Of a stretch of DNA of 64,000 bases, positions 54,116-62,940 are shown one piece after another (the stretch's first letter is position 1; each line of letters begins with the position of its first letter). This stretch comes from Allohahella sp002354735. Its GTDB lineage: Bacteria > Pseudomonadota > Gammaproteobacteria > Pseudomonadales > Oleiphilaceae. Both the position numbers and the translations under genes were made by a program. A model generated the notes under the pieces. The model searched no databases. It saw nothing but the letters and a program-made list of their open reading frames with translations, and was not told the origin of the DNA. The stretch is taken from NCBI RefSeq assembly GCF_047946665.1, contig NZ_CP172312.1:2294001-2358000 (forward strand), given 5' to 3'.

Positions 54116-54829
54116 TCAGGGGTTCCCGCTGCCCTGATCCTGCTGCTCATAAATGAAACCCGTCAGCATGATCTTGGCAGCGTCGGATAGCTCGACGAAC
54201 TGCAGACCGTAGAGATAGCGGTTTTCATCAGCAGGATCATTCATCACCTGGCGCTGCCGGATGATACAGCTGATTCTGAATTTCTTGCTGATACCGCTGA
54301 CCGAAAGATTGAAACTGGTTCTGATCCTGTCATCCGGGTAACCGACCGAAACCTTGGATTTGAGACCCGCACCGGTCCGGCTGAGATCACAGACTACGCC
54401 CGTCTTCGGCCAGCCCTCGACAACACCGTCTTCGGCTGGCGTGATGTCCGCCTGCAACTCGATCTTGAGCCGCTGGGCATTTCTGACCTCGAGCGCCAAC
54501 AACTCTTCAGGCCAGGCGAGATGCGCGTAAGCAAAAGGATACAGGTGGGCTTCAATGATTCTGCTCTTGAACGCACAGACCTTGTTCCTTGCGGCTGACC
54601 TCACGGTGAACGGCTGATCCTTCTTCAGAATAACCTGTCGACCCTCGAAGACGGGCATCCTGATCAGAATCGTCTGTCCCTTCGAAAAACCAACCAGACG
54701 GGTCGGATATCGTGACTGCTGATCAGCAGATTCAAGAAACAGCGGATCGCCTATCGAGAGCCCGAGCTGATCAAAGTCAATCTCGACATCCTTACCCTGA
54801 TACTGAGCTGGTTTGTCCTGCTGCGCCAT
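54116..54829 (-). CDS. YcgR-like PilZ protein (flagellar brake family)
   Basis: 237 residues: an N-terminal YcgR domain (about 14-110, containing DPLFLESADQQSRYPTRLVGF) and a PilZ domain. Both c-di-GMP motifs are present, RNAQR (RxxxR) near residue 117 and DLSRTGAG (DxSxxG) near 147. So unlike the PilZ protein at 28.8 kb it should bind c-di-GMP and act on motility or another output. It has no flagellar genes near it. ATG at 54829. Confidence 0.85.
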   Translation of the reverse strand: MAQQDKPAQYQGKDVEIDFDQLGLSIGDPLFLESADQQSRYPTRLVGFSKGQTILIRMPVFEGRQVILKKDQPFTVRSAARNKVCAFKSRIIEAHLYPFAYAHLAWPEELLALEVRNAQRLKIELQADITPAEDGVVEGWPKTGVVCDLSRTGAGLKSKVSVGYPDDRIRTSFNLSVSGISKKFRISCIIRQRQVMNDPADENRYLYGLQFVELSDAAKIMLTGFIYEQQDQGSGNP

Positions 54830-54893
54830 GCATTCTCTCGTTGGTTCGGCCTCGTCCCATCACGCTTGTGCTGATGAGCTTTCGGACACAAGG

Positions 54894-56141
54894 CTAGTCG
54901 ATCCTGAAGCCAACTGCCTCAAGATAATCCTGCAACACCGAACGGCCGCCTTTCAGACCGACCTTTACTCGGCTGAAGCTGCGCCGGATACGGTAGTTCG
55001 AACGAAGCTTGTCGAAATACTCGCCCCTCTGCTCTTCCGGAAGATAACGACCGTGCCGAAGCTTGTTATAGTCACCACGAATGTCGTAGCAGGCGCGGAT
55101 GGCTGTATGTAAGGCCCATTGAGGGTCAGCATCACGAGAGAAATTCATCTTTCGCAGCGGCGGCTCCGGGAGGAACTGCCCCAGCTTGTGGCGCACAGGG
55201 AGGCCAAGCGTATGCGATAGCGCCTCATAGACCTGCGCCGTGGCCATGCCCTTGCCATCGAGTGAGTGGCCTGCGATATGTGGCGTGGCAAGACGGCATA
55301 GCATCATCAGTTCGTGGTCGATGTTCGGCTCGTTCTCGAATACGTCGAGCACCGCGAAGAGCTCATCAACGCGCTGCAAACGCTTTTTGAGCGCAGCCTG
55401 ATCGATGATCTGCCCGCGGCTGGTATTGATCAGGGTCTGGTGAGACTGCAGGTTAGCCAGCATATCCGCATCCAGCAAACGCAGGGTCTTGTATGGACCT
55501 TCTTTGATCAGCGGCACATGGAGGGTGATGAAGTCGCACTCGAGCGCCTTCGCCATCGGCTCATAAACGGGCTGGGAAGGCGCTCGGCCATCGTCACGCC
55601 CTTTCGCGGTCAGTGCCTGCTGAGCCTCCTGTTGAGCGTCATGCAGGGGTGGATCACAACGCACGACCGTGCACTCAAGCTCTTCAAGTATGTCAGCGAG
55701 CATCCCCCCGACATGGCCACAGCCGATGACGCCAACACTTACATCGGCGAAAGCCTTGTCGCGCTCATCCAGCACCACCGTCATGGCGCTGAGAACGTAC
55801 TCGACCACAGCACTGGCATTGCAGCCTGGCGAATTGGCAAATGGTATGCCTGCCTGTTCGAGCCAGTCGGTATCGATGTGGTCGGTGCCCACAGTGGCCG
55901 ATCCGACGAAACTAACCGAGGTGCCTTCCAGCAGTGCCTGATTGACGGGCGTGATGGAACGCACAAGCAGAATATCTGCTTTGTGCTTCAGCAGATCCTG
56001 CCGCGTTATTCGCCGCCCTGGCAGCTTGACGATATGCCCGATGCTGGCGAAGAAGGCCTCCAGCAGTGGCATGTTTTCATCGGCTACGATGGTAAGGCGC
56101 CGGTCTACCTCGTTGGTCGACGCCTGTGCAGCAGTGTCCAT
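54894..56141 (-). CDS. pdxB: Erythronate-4-phosphate dehydrogenase
   Basis: NAD-dependent dehydrogenase of vitamin B6 synthesis, 415 residues against about 380 in E. coli. Seen: SITPVNQALLEGTSVSFVGSATVGTDHID (substrate domain), VGVIGCGHVGGMLADILEEL (NAD motif), catalytic Arg in NTSRGQIIDQ, Glu in FENEPNIDHEL and His in PHIAGHSLDG, then the dimerisation domain. Residues 1-17 are a non-conserved leader. It is 26 bp after the rhlB stop in the same direction. Confidence 0.94.
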   Translation of the reverse strand: MDTAAQASTNEVDRRLTIVADENMPLLEAFFASIGHIVKLPGRRITRQDLLKHKADILLVRSITPVNQALLEGTSVSFVGSATVGTDHIDTDWLEQAGIPFANSPGCNASAVVEYVLSAMTVVLDERDKAFADVSVGVIGCGHVGGMLADILEELECTVVRCDPPLHDAQQEAQQALTAKGRDDGRAPSQPVYEPMAKALECDFITLHVPLIKEGPYKTLRLLDADMLANLQSHQTLINTSRGQIIDQAALKKRLQRVDELFAVLDVFENEPNIDHELMMLCRLATPHIAGHSLDGKGMATAQVYEALSHTLGLPVRHKLGQFLPEPPLRKMNFSRDADPQWALHTAIRACYDIRGDYNKLRHGRYLPEEQRGEYFDKLRSNYRIRRSFSRVKVGLKGGRSVLQDYLEAVGFRID

Positions 56142-56167
56142 TTATCGGCTCGCTTCTACGATAATAT

Positions 56168-57775
56168 TCAGGGGTTCCCCAACAATGACTCGTCGGGATG
56201 AGTGAGTTCCAGCTTCTTGCCGAGGTAAGCTTCGAGGTCTGGAATCATGAAGGAGTCGTCCTCGCAGGCAAAACTGATCGAGACGCCGCTTGCGCCTGCC
56301 CGGCCAGTTCTGCCGATGCGATGCACGTAATCTTCCGGGTCTTCCGGCAGATTGAAATTGATGACGTGAGACACGCCTTCAATGTGAATACCGCGGCCAG
56401 CCACGTCCGTTGCGACCAATACACGGTAACGTCCCGCACGGAACTGCTCTAGCGCTTTCTGCCGCCGGGCCTGCGGCAGTTCGCCCGATATCATCTCGGC
56501 AGGAATATTATTCTTCGCGAGCGTTTCATTCATGGCGCGGGTCTGATCCCGGCGATTGCAGAACACGATAACCCGCGAGAGCTCATCACTCTTCAGCAGA
56601 TTCACCAGCAGATTGAGTTTCTGACTGCTCTCGACCATATACACGCGCTGTTCGACGTTGGTAGCGGCCTGGAGGTTGTCCACGGCCAGCAGAACCTCAG
56701 CAGGATCCTGCGTCCAGCGTCGGGCCAGCTCCATGATATCGTCGCTGAATGTCGCACTGAAGAGTAAAGTCTGGCGACCTCTCGGCGTCAGTCGGACGAT
56801 ACGCTTCACATCAGGTATGAAGCCCATGTCGAGCATACGATCGGCCTCGTCGAGCACCATGATCTCGACCTGATCCAGGAAAAGGTCACGGCTGCTGATA
56901 TGGTCGATCAGCCGGCCCGGCGTGGCAATTACAAGATCGACGGCCTCCTCACGCAAGCGTTTTCTGAAACGATCGACCTGCGTGCCACCAATCAGCGTCA
57001 CGATATTGAGGCGAATGCCGCGACTCAGCTGCCTGGCATCCTTCTCGATCTGCAAGGCCAACTCTCTTGTCGGGGCGATAACCACCGCGCGTGGCTCACT
57101 TGCGAAGCGATCTTCGAGCGCTATGGGACGGCTCAGGATTCGCTCGAGAATCGTCAGCAGGAAAGCGGCTGTCTTGCCAGTGCCGGTTTGCGCCTGGCCG
57201 ATCAGGTCCTGCCCAGTGAGGGTAACCGGAAGCGTCTGCGCCTGAATCGGCGTGCAATGACTGAAGTTCATTCTGGCCAGAGCGCTTTGCAGTGCGGGAT
57301 TGAGTGCGAGCTGGCTGAAAGCGACCTCACTTGTCTTTACCCCTTTTGCCTCTGCGTTGCCTTCACCGGCCTGCGGCGCTGAGGGGGACACGGGGATGTC
57401 CTGCTCTTCATCCGCAGTGGATGAAGTTTCAGCTTCTGCAGCATCCTGAACCTTGGCTTCACGGGCTGCAGCAGCATTCTCCGCCTGCTCGACGTGCGCC
57501 TTGGAACGCTCCGCGGCATGTTCCTCTGCGCGAACATCTGAATCGACAGACACGTTGGCTTCATCATCCCAGGCCGGGGCATCCGGAAAGCCTGCGCTGT
57601 CATCTATACGCGGCGCACCGTCCTGCGGAGCGGATGCAACCGCGACACTGTTGTCCTCGTCCGGGGTGACTTCCGGAACCGTTTGAGCCGCTTGCGGGCG
57701 TCCGGCGGTTACCTGTCCGACTGCGCTCTCATCGAGCGATTGCGCTGCTGTCTTACGATCGTCTGATTCTGTCAA
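56168..57775 (-). CDS. rhlB: DEAD-box RNA helicase, RhlB-like with long acidic N-terminus
   Basis: ATP-dependent RNA helicase, 535 residues. Motifs: Q-motif FSHCTPIQAQTLP, I AQTGTGKT, Ia APTRELALQ, II VLDEADRMLDMGF, III FSATFS, IV IVFCNRR, V VATDVAGRGIHIEG and VI HRIGRTGRAG. The ending FACEDDSFMIPDLEAYLGKKLE fits the RhlB group. Residues 1-150 are an Ala/Glu/Asp-rich low-complexity extension, unlike the Lys/Arg-rich C-terminal tails of other DEAD-box enzymes. Its ATG is at 57775. Confidence 0.88.
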   Translation of the reverse strand: MTESDDRKTAAQSLDESAVGQVTAGRPQAAQTVPEVTPDEDNSVAVASAPQDGAPRIDDSAGFPDAPAWDDEANVSVDSDVRAEEHAAERSKAHVEQAENAAAAREAKVQDAAEAETSSTADEEQDIPVSPSAPQAGEGNAEAKGVKTSEVAFSQLALNPALQSALARMNFSHCTPIQAQTLPVTLTGQDLIGQAQTGTGKTAAFLLTILERILSRPIALEDRFASEPRAVVIAPTRELALQIEKDARQLSRGIRLNIVTLIGGTQVDRFRKRLREEAVDLVIATPGRLIDHISSRDLFLDQVEIMVLDEADRMLDMGFIPDVKRIVRLTPRGRQTLLFSATFSDDIMELARRWTQDPAEVLLAVDNLQAATNVEQRVYMVESSQKLNLLVNLLKSDELSRVIVFCNRRDQTRAMNETLAKNNIPAEMISGELPQARRQKALEQFRAGRYRVLVATDVAGRGIHIEGVSHVINFNLPEDPEDYVHRIGRTGRAGASGVSISFACEDDSFMIPDLEAYLGKKLELTHPDESLLGNP

Positions 57776-58115
57776 AAGGCCTGTCTCTGCTTGCTGTCTT
57801 GGCTTGATAGGAAGGTAGTATCTGACGCCTGAGTGGCTGCATGTCTACACGCGGCTAAGGACCGCTGCATTCACTACCTCTAATAGTGGTGGTAATGTAC
57901 GCCAGCCCTAACCATGCTGCAAGCCGGCATAATGTCAATAGTCGCCTGTAACGGGGTGTCGCGATTATGTGGCATTTCGTCATTATGACAGGATCGTCAA
58001 CCTTTACCGCGCCTGCCTCATGTATTCTTGCACCGGTGATGGCTCGTCAGACCATAGTTCGCCGCGCGCGCAGTCACCAAAGCGGACACAACGACCCAGA
58101 CGGAACTCGCGAAAC
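57776..58115. other. Divergent intergenic region, rhlB / dsbD
   Basis: 340 bp. No gene, repeat or clear operator found. In-frame readthrough upstream of dsbD (from 57969) has non-family residues and is taken as leader. Confidence 0.5.
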
Positions 58116-60101
58116 ATGGTAACGCTGAAATATATTGCAGGTGTGCTGGTATTGCTGCTCGTAATGAGCCAGCAGGCGCTCTCCATTGCACCTTTTCCCA
58201 GTGGATCAGGAAGCGGCACCCAGGCCTTTTCTTCCGAGCCTTCCGAATTCCTGCCCCCTCAGCAGGCATTCAGGCTTCGAACCACAGTGGATGGTGCGCA
58301 ACTCAAGGCCGAGTGGGACATCGCGGCAGACTACTACCTCTACAGAAATCGTTTCGACGTCAGTTTCACCGCGCCCGAGCTGGCTCATCTGGATCCGGAC
58401 TTCAGCTTCCCCGCTGATGGCAAGCCGAAAGAGGACGCTTATTTTGGCTTGGTCGAGGTGTTTTATGACAAGGCCGAGCTGAGCGTCGACCTCGAGCCTG
58501 CGCTCGAGATCCTCGCATCCCGGGGCCAATCGGCTGATGCCGGCATCGAACTGGCCATCACCTTCCAGGGCTGCGCCGAAGCAGGCTTGTGCTACCCACC
58601 CCAAACCGAAAATGCTCTCTACCTGGCTGACACCGACACCGAACAGGCCAACGCGACTCCGCCCGGCGAGCAATCTTCCGTGTCAGGTGGTGCTGGCGAA
58701 CTGGATACCGCGTCCGCCAGCTCGCTCGCGAGCATACTTCAGTCCGAGGGAACCTTGTTCAATCTGGGACTGTTCTTCCTCTTGGGTATTGGCCTGGCCT
58801 TCACACCCTGCGTGTTTCCGATGATCCCGATTCTTTCGAGCATCATTGCTGGACAGCAAAATCGGCCCTCCACCGCCAGGGCCTTCATGCTCTCCCTCAG
58901 TTATGTGCTCGGCATGGCGATCACGTATGCGATGGCCGGTGTAGTAGTCGGTTACTTTGGCGCGGCAGCCAATATACAAAGCGCGATGCAGAACCCAGTC
59001 GTGCTCTCAGTATTCAGCGCGATATTCGTGCTTCTGGCACTGGCCATGTTTGGCCTGTTCGAGCTCCAGCTACCCGCTTTCGTTCGAGATCGCCTCAGTT
59101 CAGTATCACAGAAGCAGAGCGGCGGCCATCTTGCGAGCGTAGCAGGCATGGGAGCCGTTTCAGCGCTGGTGGTTTCGCCATGCGTAACGGCACCGCTAAC
59201 AGGTGTACTTATCTATATCAGCACCACCCAGAATGCTTTGTATGGAGGGCTGGTCCTGCTCGTACTGGCGCTCGGAATGGGTTTACCACTGATTCTACTC
59301 GGCACCGGCGGCGGCAAGCTCCTACCCAAAGCTGGTGCCTGGATGAACCAGGTGAAGGGCGTGTTTGGCGTCATGCTGCTCGGAGTAGCCATCTGGTTGC
59401 TCGAGCGCGTGCTTCCAGGCGCCGCAACCTTGGCGCTATGGGGCGTGTTGGCTGGCGTCTCTGCCGTATACCTTGGCGCGTTCGATACACTGCCAGCTCA
59501 GGCGCATGGGTCCGGAACGTTCCGTCTGCGCAAGGGGCTCGGCCTCGTACTCTTCATTTATTCGGTGACGCTGCTATTGGGTGCGGCCGCGGGGGGCAAT
59601 GATCCCTTCAGCCCGCTCGATCGCTTTGCACTAGGCAGCCGACAGATCGAGCCGGGAAGCCCGGTGGCATCCGCCGCGGCAGATGGATCGAGCCCAGAGC
59701 GCGGCGCACCCTTTACCTTTCGCATCGTCAAGACGCAGTCAGAACTTGATGAAGCACTGGCCTCCGCGGTTCGCAAAGGTCAACCGGCCATGCTGGATTT
59801 CTACGCGGATTGGTGCATCAGCTGCAAGGTCATGGAGCGCCAGGTGTTTCCGCACCCGGATGTCAGCTCGAAATTGCAGGCATTTACACTGATCAAGGCG
59901 GACATCACCGACAATGACACCGAGCATAAAGCCATGCTTGATCGCTACCGGTTGTTCGGCCCGCCTGCCCTGCTATTCTTCAACAAACGCGGCGTTGAGC
60001 TGGAAGATGAGCGGATAGTCGGCGAAATCGGGTTGGAAGCGTTCAGCCTGCATCTGACTGGTGTGCTGCTGACCGACAGCGAGCTGACGGCGAGCCGGTA
60101 G
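58116..60101 (+). CDS. dsbD: Thiol:disulfide interchange protein DsbD
   Basis: Moves electrons from cytosolic thioredoxin to the periplasm, 661 residues. Signal-like helix 7-22; alpha-domain with the redox pair in QGCAEAGLCYPP; eight-helix beta-domain with redox Cys in TPCVFPMIPIL and SPCVTAPLTGVL; and C-terminal gamma-domain with DWCISCKVMERQV (CxxC). The ATG at 58116 is set by the signal sequence; the reading frame opens upstream with no family residues. It supports cytochrome c maturation, relevant to the cbb3 operon that follows. TusA lies just after, convergent by 2 bp. Confidence 0.92.
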   Translation: MVTLKYIAGVLVLLLVMSQQALSIAPFPSGSGSGTQAFSSEPSEFLPPQQAFRLRTTVDGAQLKAEWDIAADYYLYRNRFDVSFTAPELAHLDPDFSFPADGKPKEDAYFGLVEVFYDKAELSVDLEPALEILASRGQSADAGIELAITFQGCAEAGLCYPPQTENALYLADTDTEQANATPPGEQSSVSGGAGELDTASASSLASILQSEGTLFNLGLFFLLGIGLAFTPCVFPMIPILSSIIAGQQNRPSTARAFMLSLSYVLGMAITYAMAGVVVGYFGAAANIQSAMQNPVVLSVFSAIFVLLALAMFGLFELQLPAFVRDRLSSVSQKQSGGHLASVAGMGAVSALVVSPCVTAPLTGVLIYISTTQNALYGGLVLLVLALGMGLPLILLGTGGGKLLPKAGAWMNQVKGVFGVMLLGVAIWLLERVLPGAATLALWGVLAGVSAVYLGAFDTLPAQAHGSGTFRLRKGLGLVLFIYSVTLLLGAAAGGNDPFSPLDRFALGSRQIEPGSPVASAAADGSSPERGAPFTFRIVKTQSELDEALASAVRKGQPAMLDFYADWCISCKVMERQVFPHPDVSSKLQAFTLIKADITDNDTEHKAMLDRYRLFGPPALLFFNKRGVELEDERIVGEIGLEAFSLHLTGVLLTDSELTASR

Positions 60102-60103
60102 TT

Positions 60104-60358
60104 TCAGGCCTTGTCGCCAAGCCTGATCAGATAGTGGTATTCGTTTCCAGTGGCCTGGGCCTCACAGAGTTCGTGACCGAGGAACAGGCAGAATTTCGGG
60201 ATATCCCGCTGTGTTGCAGGATCAGTCGCCCGTATTTGAATGGTATCTCCTGACCGAAGGGTACGTATAACTTCATGCAGCTTCATCACAGGCTCGGGGC
60301 AATACATCCCCCTCAAGTCGATAGTGCAGGCCGTAGCTGACTTAGTTTCGTCATTCAT
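60104..60358 (-). CDS. tusA: TusA-family sulfur carrier
   Basis: 84-residue sulfurtransferase of the SirA/YedF/TusA family. The reactive Cys is in RGMYCPEPVMKLHEVI; TIQIRATDPATQRDIPKFCLFLGHEL is the rest of the fold. It may feed sulfur to tRNA modification by MnmA (also in the window) through the Tus relay; no tusBCD are here. Start ATG at 60358, opposite to the cco promoter region. Confidence 0.9.
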   Translation of the reverse strand: MNDETKSATACTIDLRGMYCPEPVMKLHEVIRTLRSGDTIQIRATDPATQRDIPKFCLFLGHELCEAQATGNEYHYLIRLGDKA

Positions 60359-60455
60359 TCATGTGCCTCTGTCGCGCCTCGTACAATCGTTGGCTAAGCT
60401 TTGTGCAGCGTTTGCGCCATAACAATATTTGCATTCTTTAATTAATGCATCCGCC

Positions 60456-60469
60456 TTGATCTGAATCAG
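60456..60469. promoter_or_regulatory. Anr/Fnr-box-like site between tusA and ccoN
   Basis: TTGATCTGAATCAG matches the consensus TTGAT-N4-ATCAA in 9 of 10 fixed positions. It is 218 bp from the ccoN start and about 123 bp upstream of the transcription start predicted from the promoter at 60550, so it would need a second promoter (a weak GACTAT lies at 60492-60497) or act from a distance. Low-oxygen control is expected for cbb3 oxidases. Confidence 0.6.
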
Positions 60470-60549
60470 TATATCGAGAGTCGCCAGTTGCGACTATTGC
60501 TCATTGGAGCGGGCGACCTTGCCTGCTGGCCCACTGATCACTTTTTAGG

Positions 60550-60578
60550 TTGACTCACCCAGAGCTCGAACCTAGTAT
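60550..60578 (+). promoter_or_regulatory. Sigma70 promoter upstream of ccoN
   Basis: TTGACT (60550-60555), 17-bp spacer, TAGTAT (60573-60578); close to consensus and 108 bp before the ccoN ATG. Confidence 0.65.
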
Positions 60579-60686
60579 GCGAGCCGTTTCAAGCGGCGCC
60601 TCAGAGCTGGAGGCGCTTGCGGCTACCTCGGACAACATTCAGGAATCCCGGTAACCCCGTAATTCAATATCTAGCGTGGTAAGAGA

Positions 60687-62114
60687 ATGACTACTGCAGT
60701 GAGCAATGAAACCTACAACTACAAGGTCGTTCGCCAATTCGCGATCATGACCGTCGTCTGGGGCATCGTAGGTATGTCAGTCGGTGTACTGATCGCTTCC
60801 CAGCTTATCTGGCCTGAGTTGAACAGTTCACTTCCATACTTCCACTTCGGCCGTCTCCGCCCGCTACACACGAATGCGGTCATTTTCGCCTTCGGCGGTT
60901 GCGCCCTATTCGCCACCTCTTACTACGTCGTCCAGCGAACCTCACAGGCCAGACTGTTCTCCGACGGGCTGGCAAGCTTTACCTTCTGGGGCTATCAGGC
61001 GGTTATCGTGGCGGCAGTCATTACGCTACCGCTCGGCTACACGACCAGCAAGGAGTACGCTGAACTCGAATGGCCGATCGACATATTGCTGGCGATCGTC
61101 TGGATCAGCTATGCAGTCGTGTTCTTCGGTACCATCGTCAAGCGCAAGATGAAGCACATTTATGTCGCCAACTGGTTCTATGGTGGCTTCATTCTCATGG
61201 TCGCCATTCTGCATATCGGTAACAGCATGGCAGTGCCCGTGGGTCCGATGAAGTCGTACTCTATCTATCCTGGCGCGATAGACGCGATGGTGCAGTGGTG
61301 GTACGGCCATAACGCAGTTGGCTTCTTCCTCACCGCCGGTTTCCTGGGCATCATGTATTACTTCGTGCCAAAGCAGGCCGGACGTCCCATCTATAGCTAT
61401 CGCCTGTCAATCGTGCACTTCTGGGCACTGATCAGTATCTACGTCTGGGCGGGTGCGCATCACCTGCACTACAGTGCGCTGCCCGACTGGGCTCAGGGTG
61501 CTGGCATGGTCATGTCACTCATTCTGCTGGCGCCATCATGGGGCGGCATGATCAATGGCATGATGACGCTTTCAGGCGCGTGGCATAAGCTGCGGACCGA
61601 CCCGATTCTCCGCTTCCTGGTCGTTTCTCTTTCGTTTTACGGTATGTCGACGTTCGAAGGTCCCATGATGTCGATCAAGACGGTCAACGCACTGTCACAC
61701 AACACGGACTGGACCATCGGACACGTGCATTCCGGTGCCCTCGGCTGGGTCGCCATGATTTCGATCGGCGCCTTGTACCACCTGCTGCCACGTATGTATG
61801 GCCTGAAGGAAATGTACTCGGTCAGCTTGATCAACGTTCACTTCTGGCTGTCGACTATCGGCACAGTGCTGTACATCGCGGCGATGTGGGTAAATGGCAT
61901 CATGCAGGGCCTCATGTGGGGCGCGACCAACGATGATGGCACCCTGACATACAGCTTCGTTCAGTCGGTTGATGCCAGCTACTACGGCTACGTCATTCGA
62001 GCACTCGGAGGCTTCATCTTCCTGAGTGGCATGTTCGTGATGGCCTATAACCTCTACCGTACTGTGCGTCAGGAAAAAGCCGTCAGTCTGGACAGCGTAG
62101 CGCAAGCTACCTGA
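60687..62114 (+). CDS. ccoN: cbb3-type cytochrome c oxidase subunit I (CcoN)
   Basis: Catalytic heme-copper subunit, 475 residues with 12 membrane helices. Heme ligand His near LRPLHTNAVIFAFGG, CuB and heme histidines in WWYGHNAVGFFLT, AGAHHLHYSALPDW and DWTIGHVHSGALGW are visible. The sequence resembles the Pseudomonas CcoN over its length. It reduces oxygen to water with high affinity and pumps protons. First gene of ccoNOQP; ATG at 60687 follows a strong promoter and an Anr-like site. Confidence 0.97.
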   Translation: MTTAVSNETYNYKVVRQFAIMTVVWGIVGMSVGVLIASQLIWPELNSSLPYFHFGRLRPLHTNAVIFAFGGCALFATSYYVVQRTSQARLFSDGLASFTFWGYQAVIVAAVITLPLGYTTSKEYAELEWPIDILLAIVWISYAVVFFGTIVKRKMKHIYVANWFYGGFILMVAILHIGNSMAVPVGPMKSYSIYPGAIDAMVQWWYGHNAVGFFLTAGFLGIMYYFVPKQAGRPIYSYRLSIVHFWALISIYVWAGAHHLHYSALPDWAQGAGMVMSLILLAPSWGGMINGMMTLSGAWHKLRTDPILRFLVVSLSFYGMSTFEGPMMSIKTVNALSHNTDWTIGHVHSGALGWVAMISIGALYHLLPRMYGLKEMYSVSLINVHFWLSTIGTVLYIAAMWVNGIMQGLMWGATNDDGTLTYSFVQSVDASYYGYVIRALGGFIFLSGMFVMAYNLYRTVRQEKAVSLDSVAQAT

Positions 62115-62140
62115 AGACATTAGCTGGAGAGTATTGACTG

Positions 62141-62755
62141 ATGAAACATGAAGTAGTTGAAACCAATCTAGGATTGATGATTCCACTCATCATACTGGTG
62201 GTAAGTTTTGGTGGTCTGGCCGAAGTCGTTCCATTGTTCTTCCAGAAGTCGATCACAGAGCCGATCGAAGGCCTCACACCGCTGACAGCAGTCCAGCTCG
62301 AGGGGCGTGATATTTACATCCGCGAAGGCTGTAGTGTCTGCCATACCCAGATGATTCGACCATTCCGATCAGAGACCGAACGCTATGGCCCCTACTCGGT
62401 CGCGGGCGAGTTCGTGTACGACCATCCGTTTCTGTGGGGGTCCAAGCGTACAGGGCCTGATCTGGCTCGCGTAGGCAACAAGTACAGCGATGCATGGCAG
62501 CGAGCTCACCTCTACAATCCTCGCGACGTCGTACCCGAATCGAACATGCCAGCGTTCCCCTGGCTGTTCACGCAGAAGCTCGACGCCAGCAATACGGCGG
62601 CGAAGATGACCGGCCTTCGTCGGGTGGGTGTCCCTTATACGGACGAAGACATCAGCGGCGCAGCCGAGGCTGTTGAAGGCAAGTACGAAATCGAGGCCCT
62701 TGTGGAGTATCTGCAGCAGCTAGGTACCATCCGAAGCGGTCGTGAGCGGGGATAA
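62141..62755 (+). CDS. ccoO: cbb3 oxidase monoheme cytochrome c subunit (CcoO)
   Basis: Membrane-anchored c-type cytochrome of 204 residues passing electrons to CcoN. N-terminal helix 13-32, heme motif CSVCHTQMIRPF (CxxCH) near residue 67, followed by typical YGPYSVAGEFVYDHPFLWGSKRTGPDL and PESNMPAFPWLF (Met ligand). Its heme is attached by the Ccm system, not in the window. 26 bp after ccoN. Confidence 0.97.
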   Translation: MKHEVVETNLGLMIPLIILVVSFGGLAEVVPLFFQKSITEPIEGLTPLTAVQLEGRDIYIREGCSVCHTQMIRPFRSETERYGPYSVAGEFVYDHPFLWGSKRTGPDLARVGNKYSDAWQRAHLYNPRDVVPESNMPAFPWLFTQKLDASNTAAKMTGLRRVGVPYTDEDISGAAEAVEGKYEIEALVEYLQQLGTIRSGRERG

Positions 62756-62760
62756 GCGTG

Positions 62761-62934
62761 ATGGATGCAGGAACGCTCAGAGGCATTTTTACGCTCATTC
62801 TCATGGCCACATTCATCGCACTGATCTTCTGGGCCTTCAGCCGGAAGCGCGCGAAGCAGTTCGATGAAGCCGCCAACCTTCCCTTTGCGGACGAAGAAAA
62901 AGACCGCGAAACTCTACAGAAACAACAGGATTAA
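62761..62934 (+). CDS. ccoQ: cbb3 oxidase assembly subunit CcoQ (FixQ)
   Basis: 57-residue single-helix protein (helix about 7-25, then charged FSRKRAKQFDEAANLPFAD). The size, the position between ccoO and ccoP, and the acidic C-terminus identify it. A GTG one codon earlier (62758) is a possible start. It was too short to be seen as a large frame but is complete. Confidence 0.93.
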   Translation: MDAGTLRGIFTLILMATFIALIFWAFSRKRAKQFDEAANLPFADEEKDRETLQKQQD

Positions 62935-62940
62935 TGGGCT

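Noticed and set aside
55314..56201. 295-codon frame antisense to pdxB
   Set aside because: Complement of pdxB whose NAD and catalytic motifs are intact.
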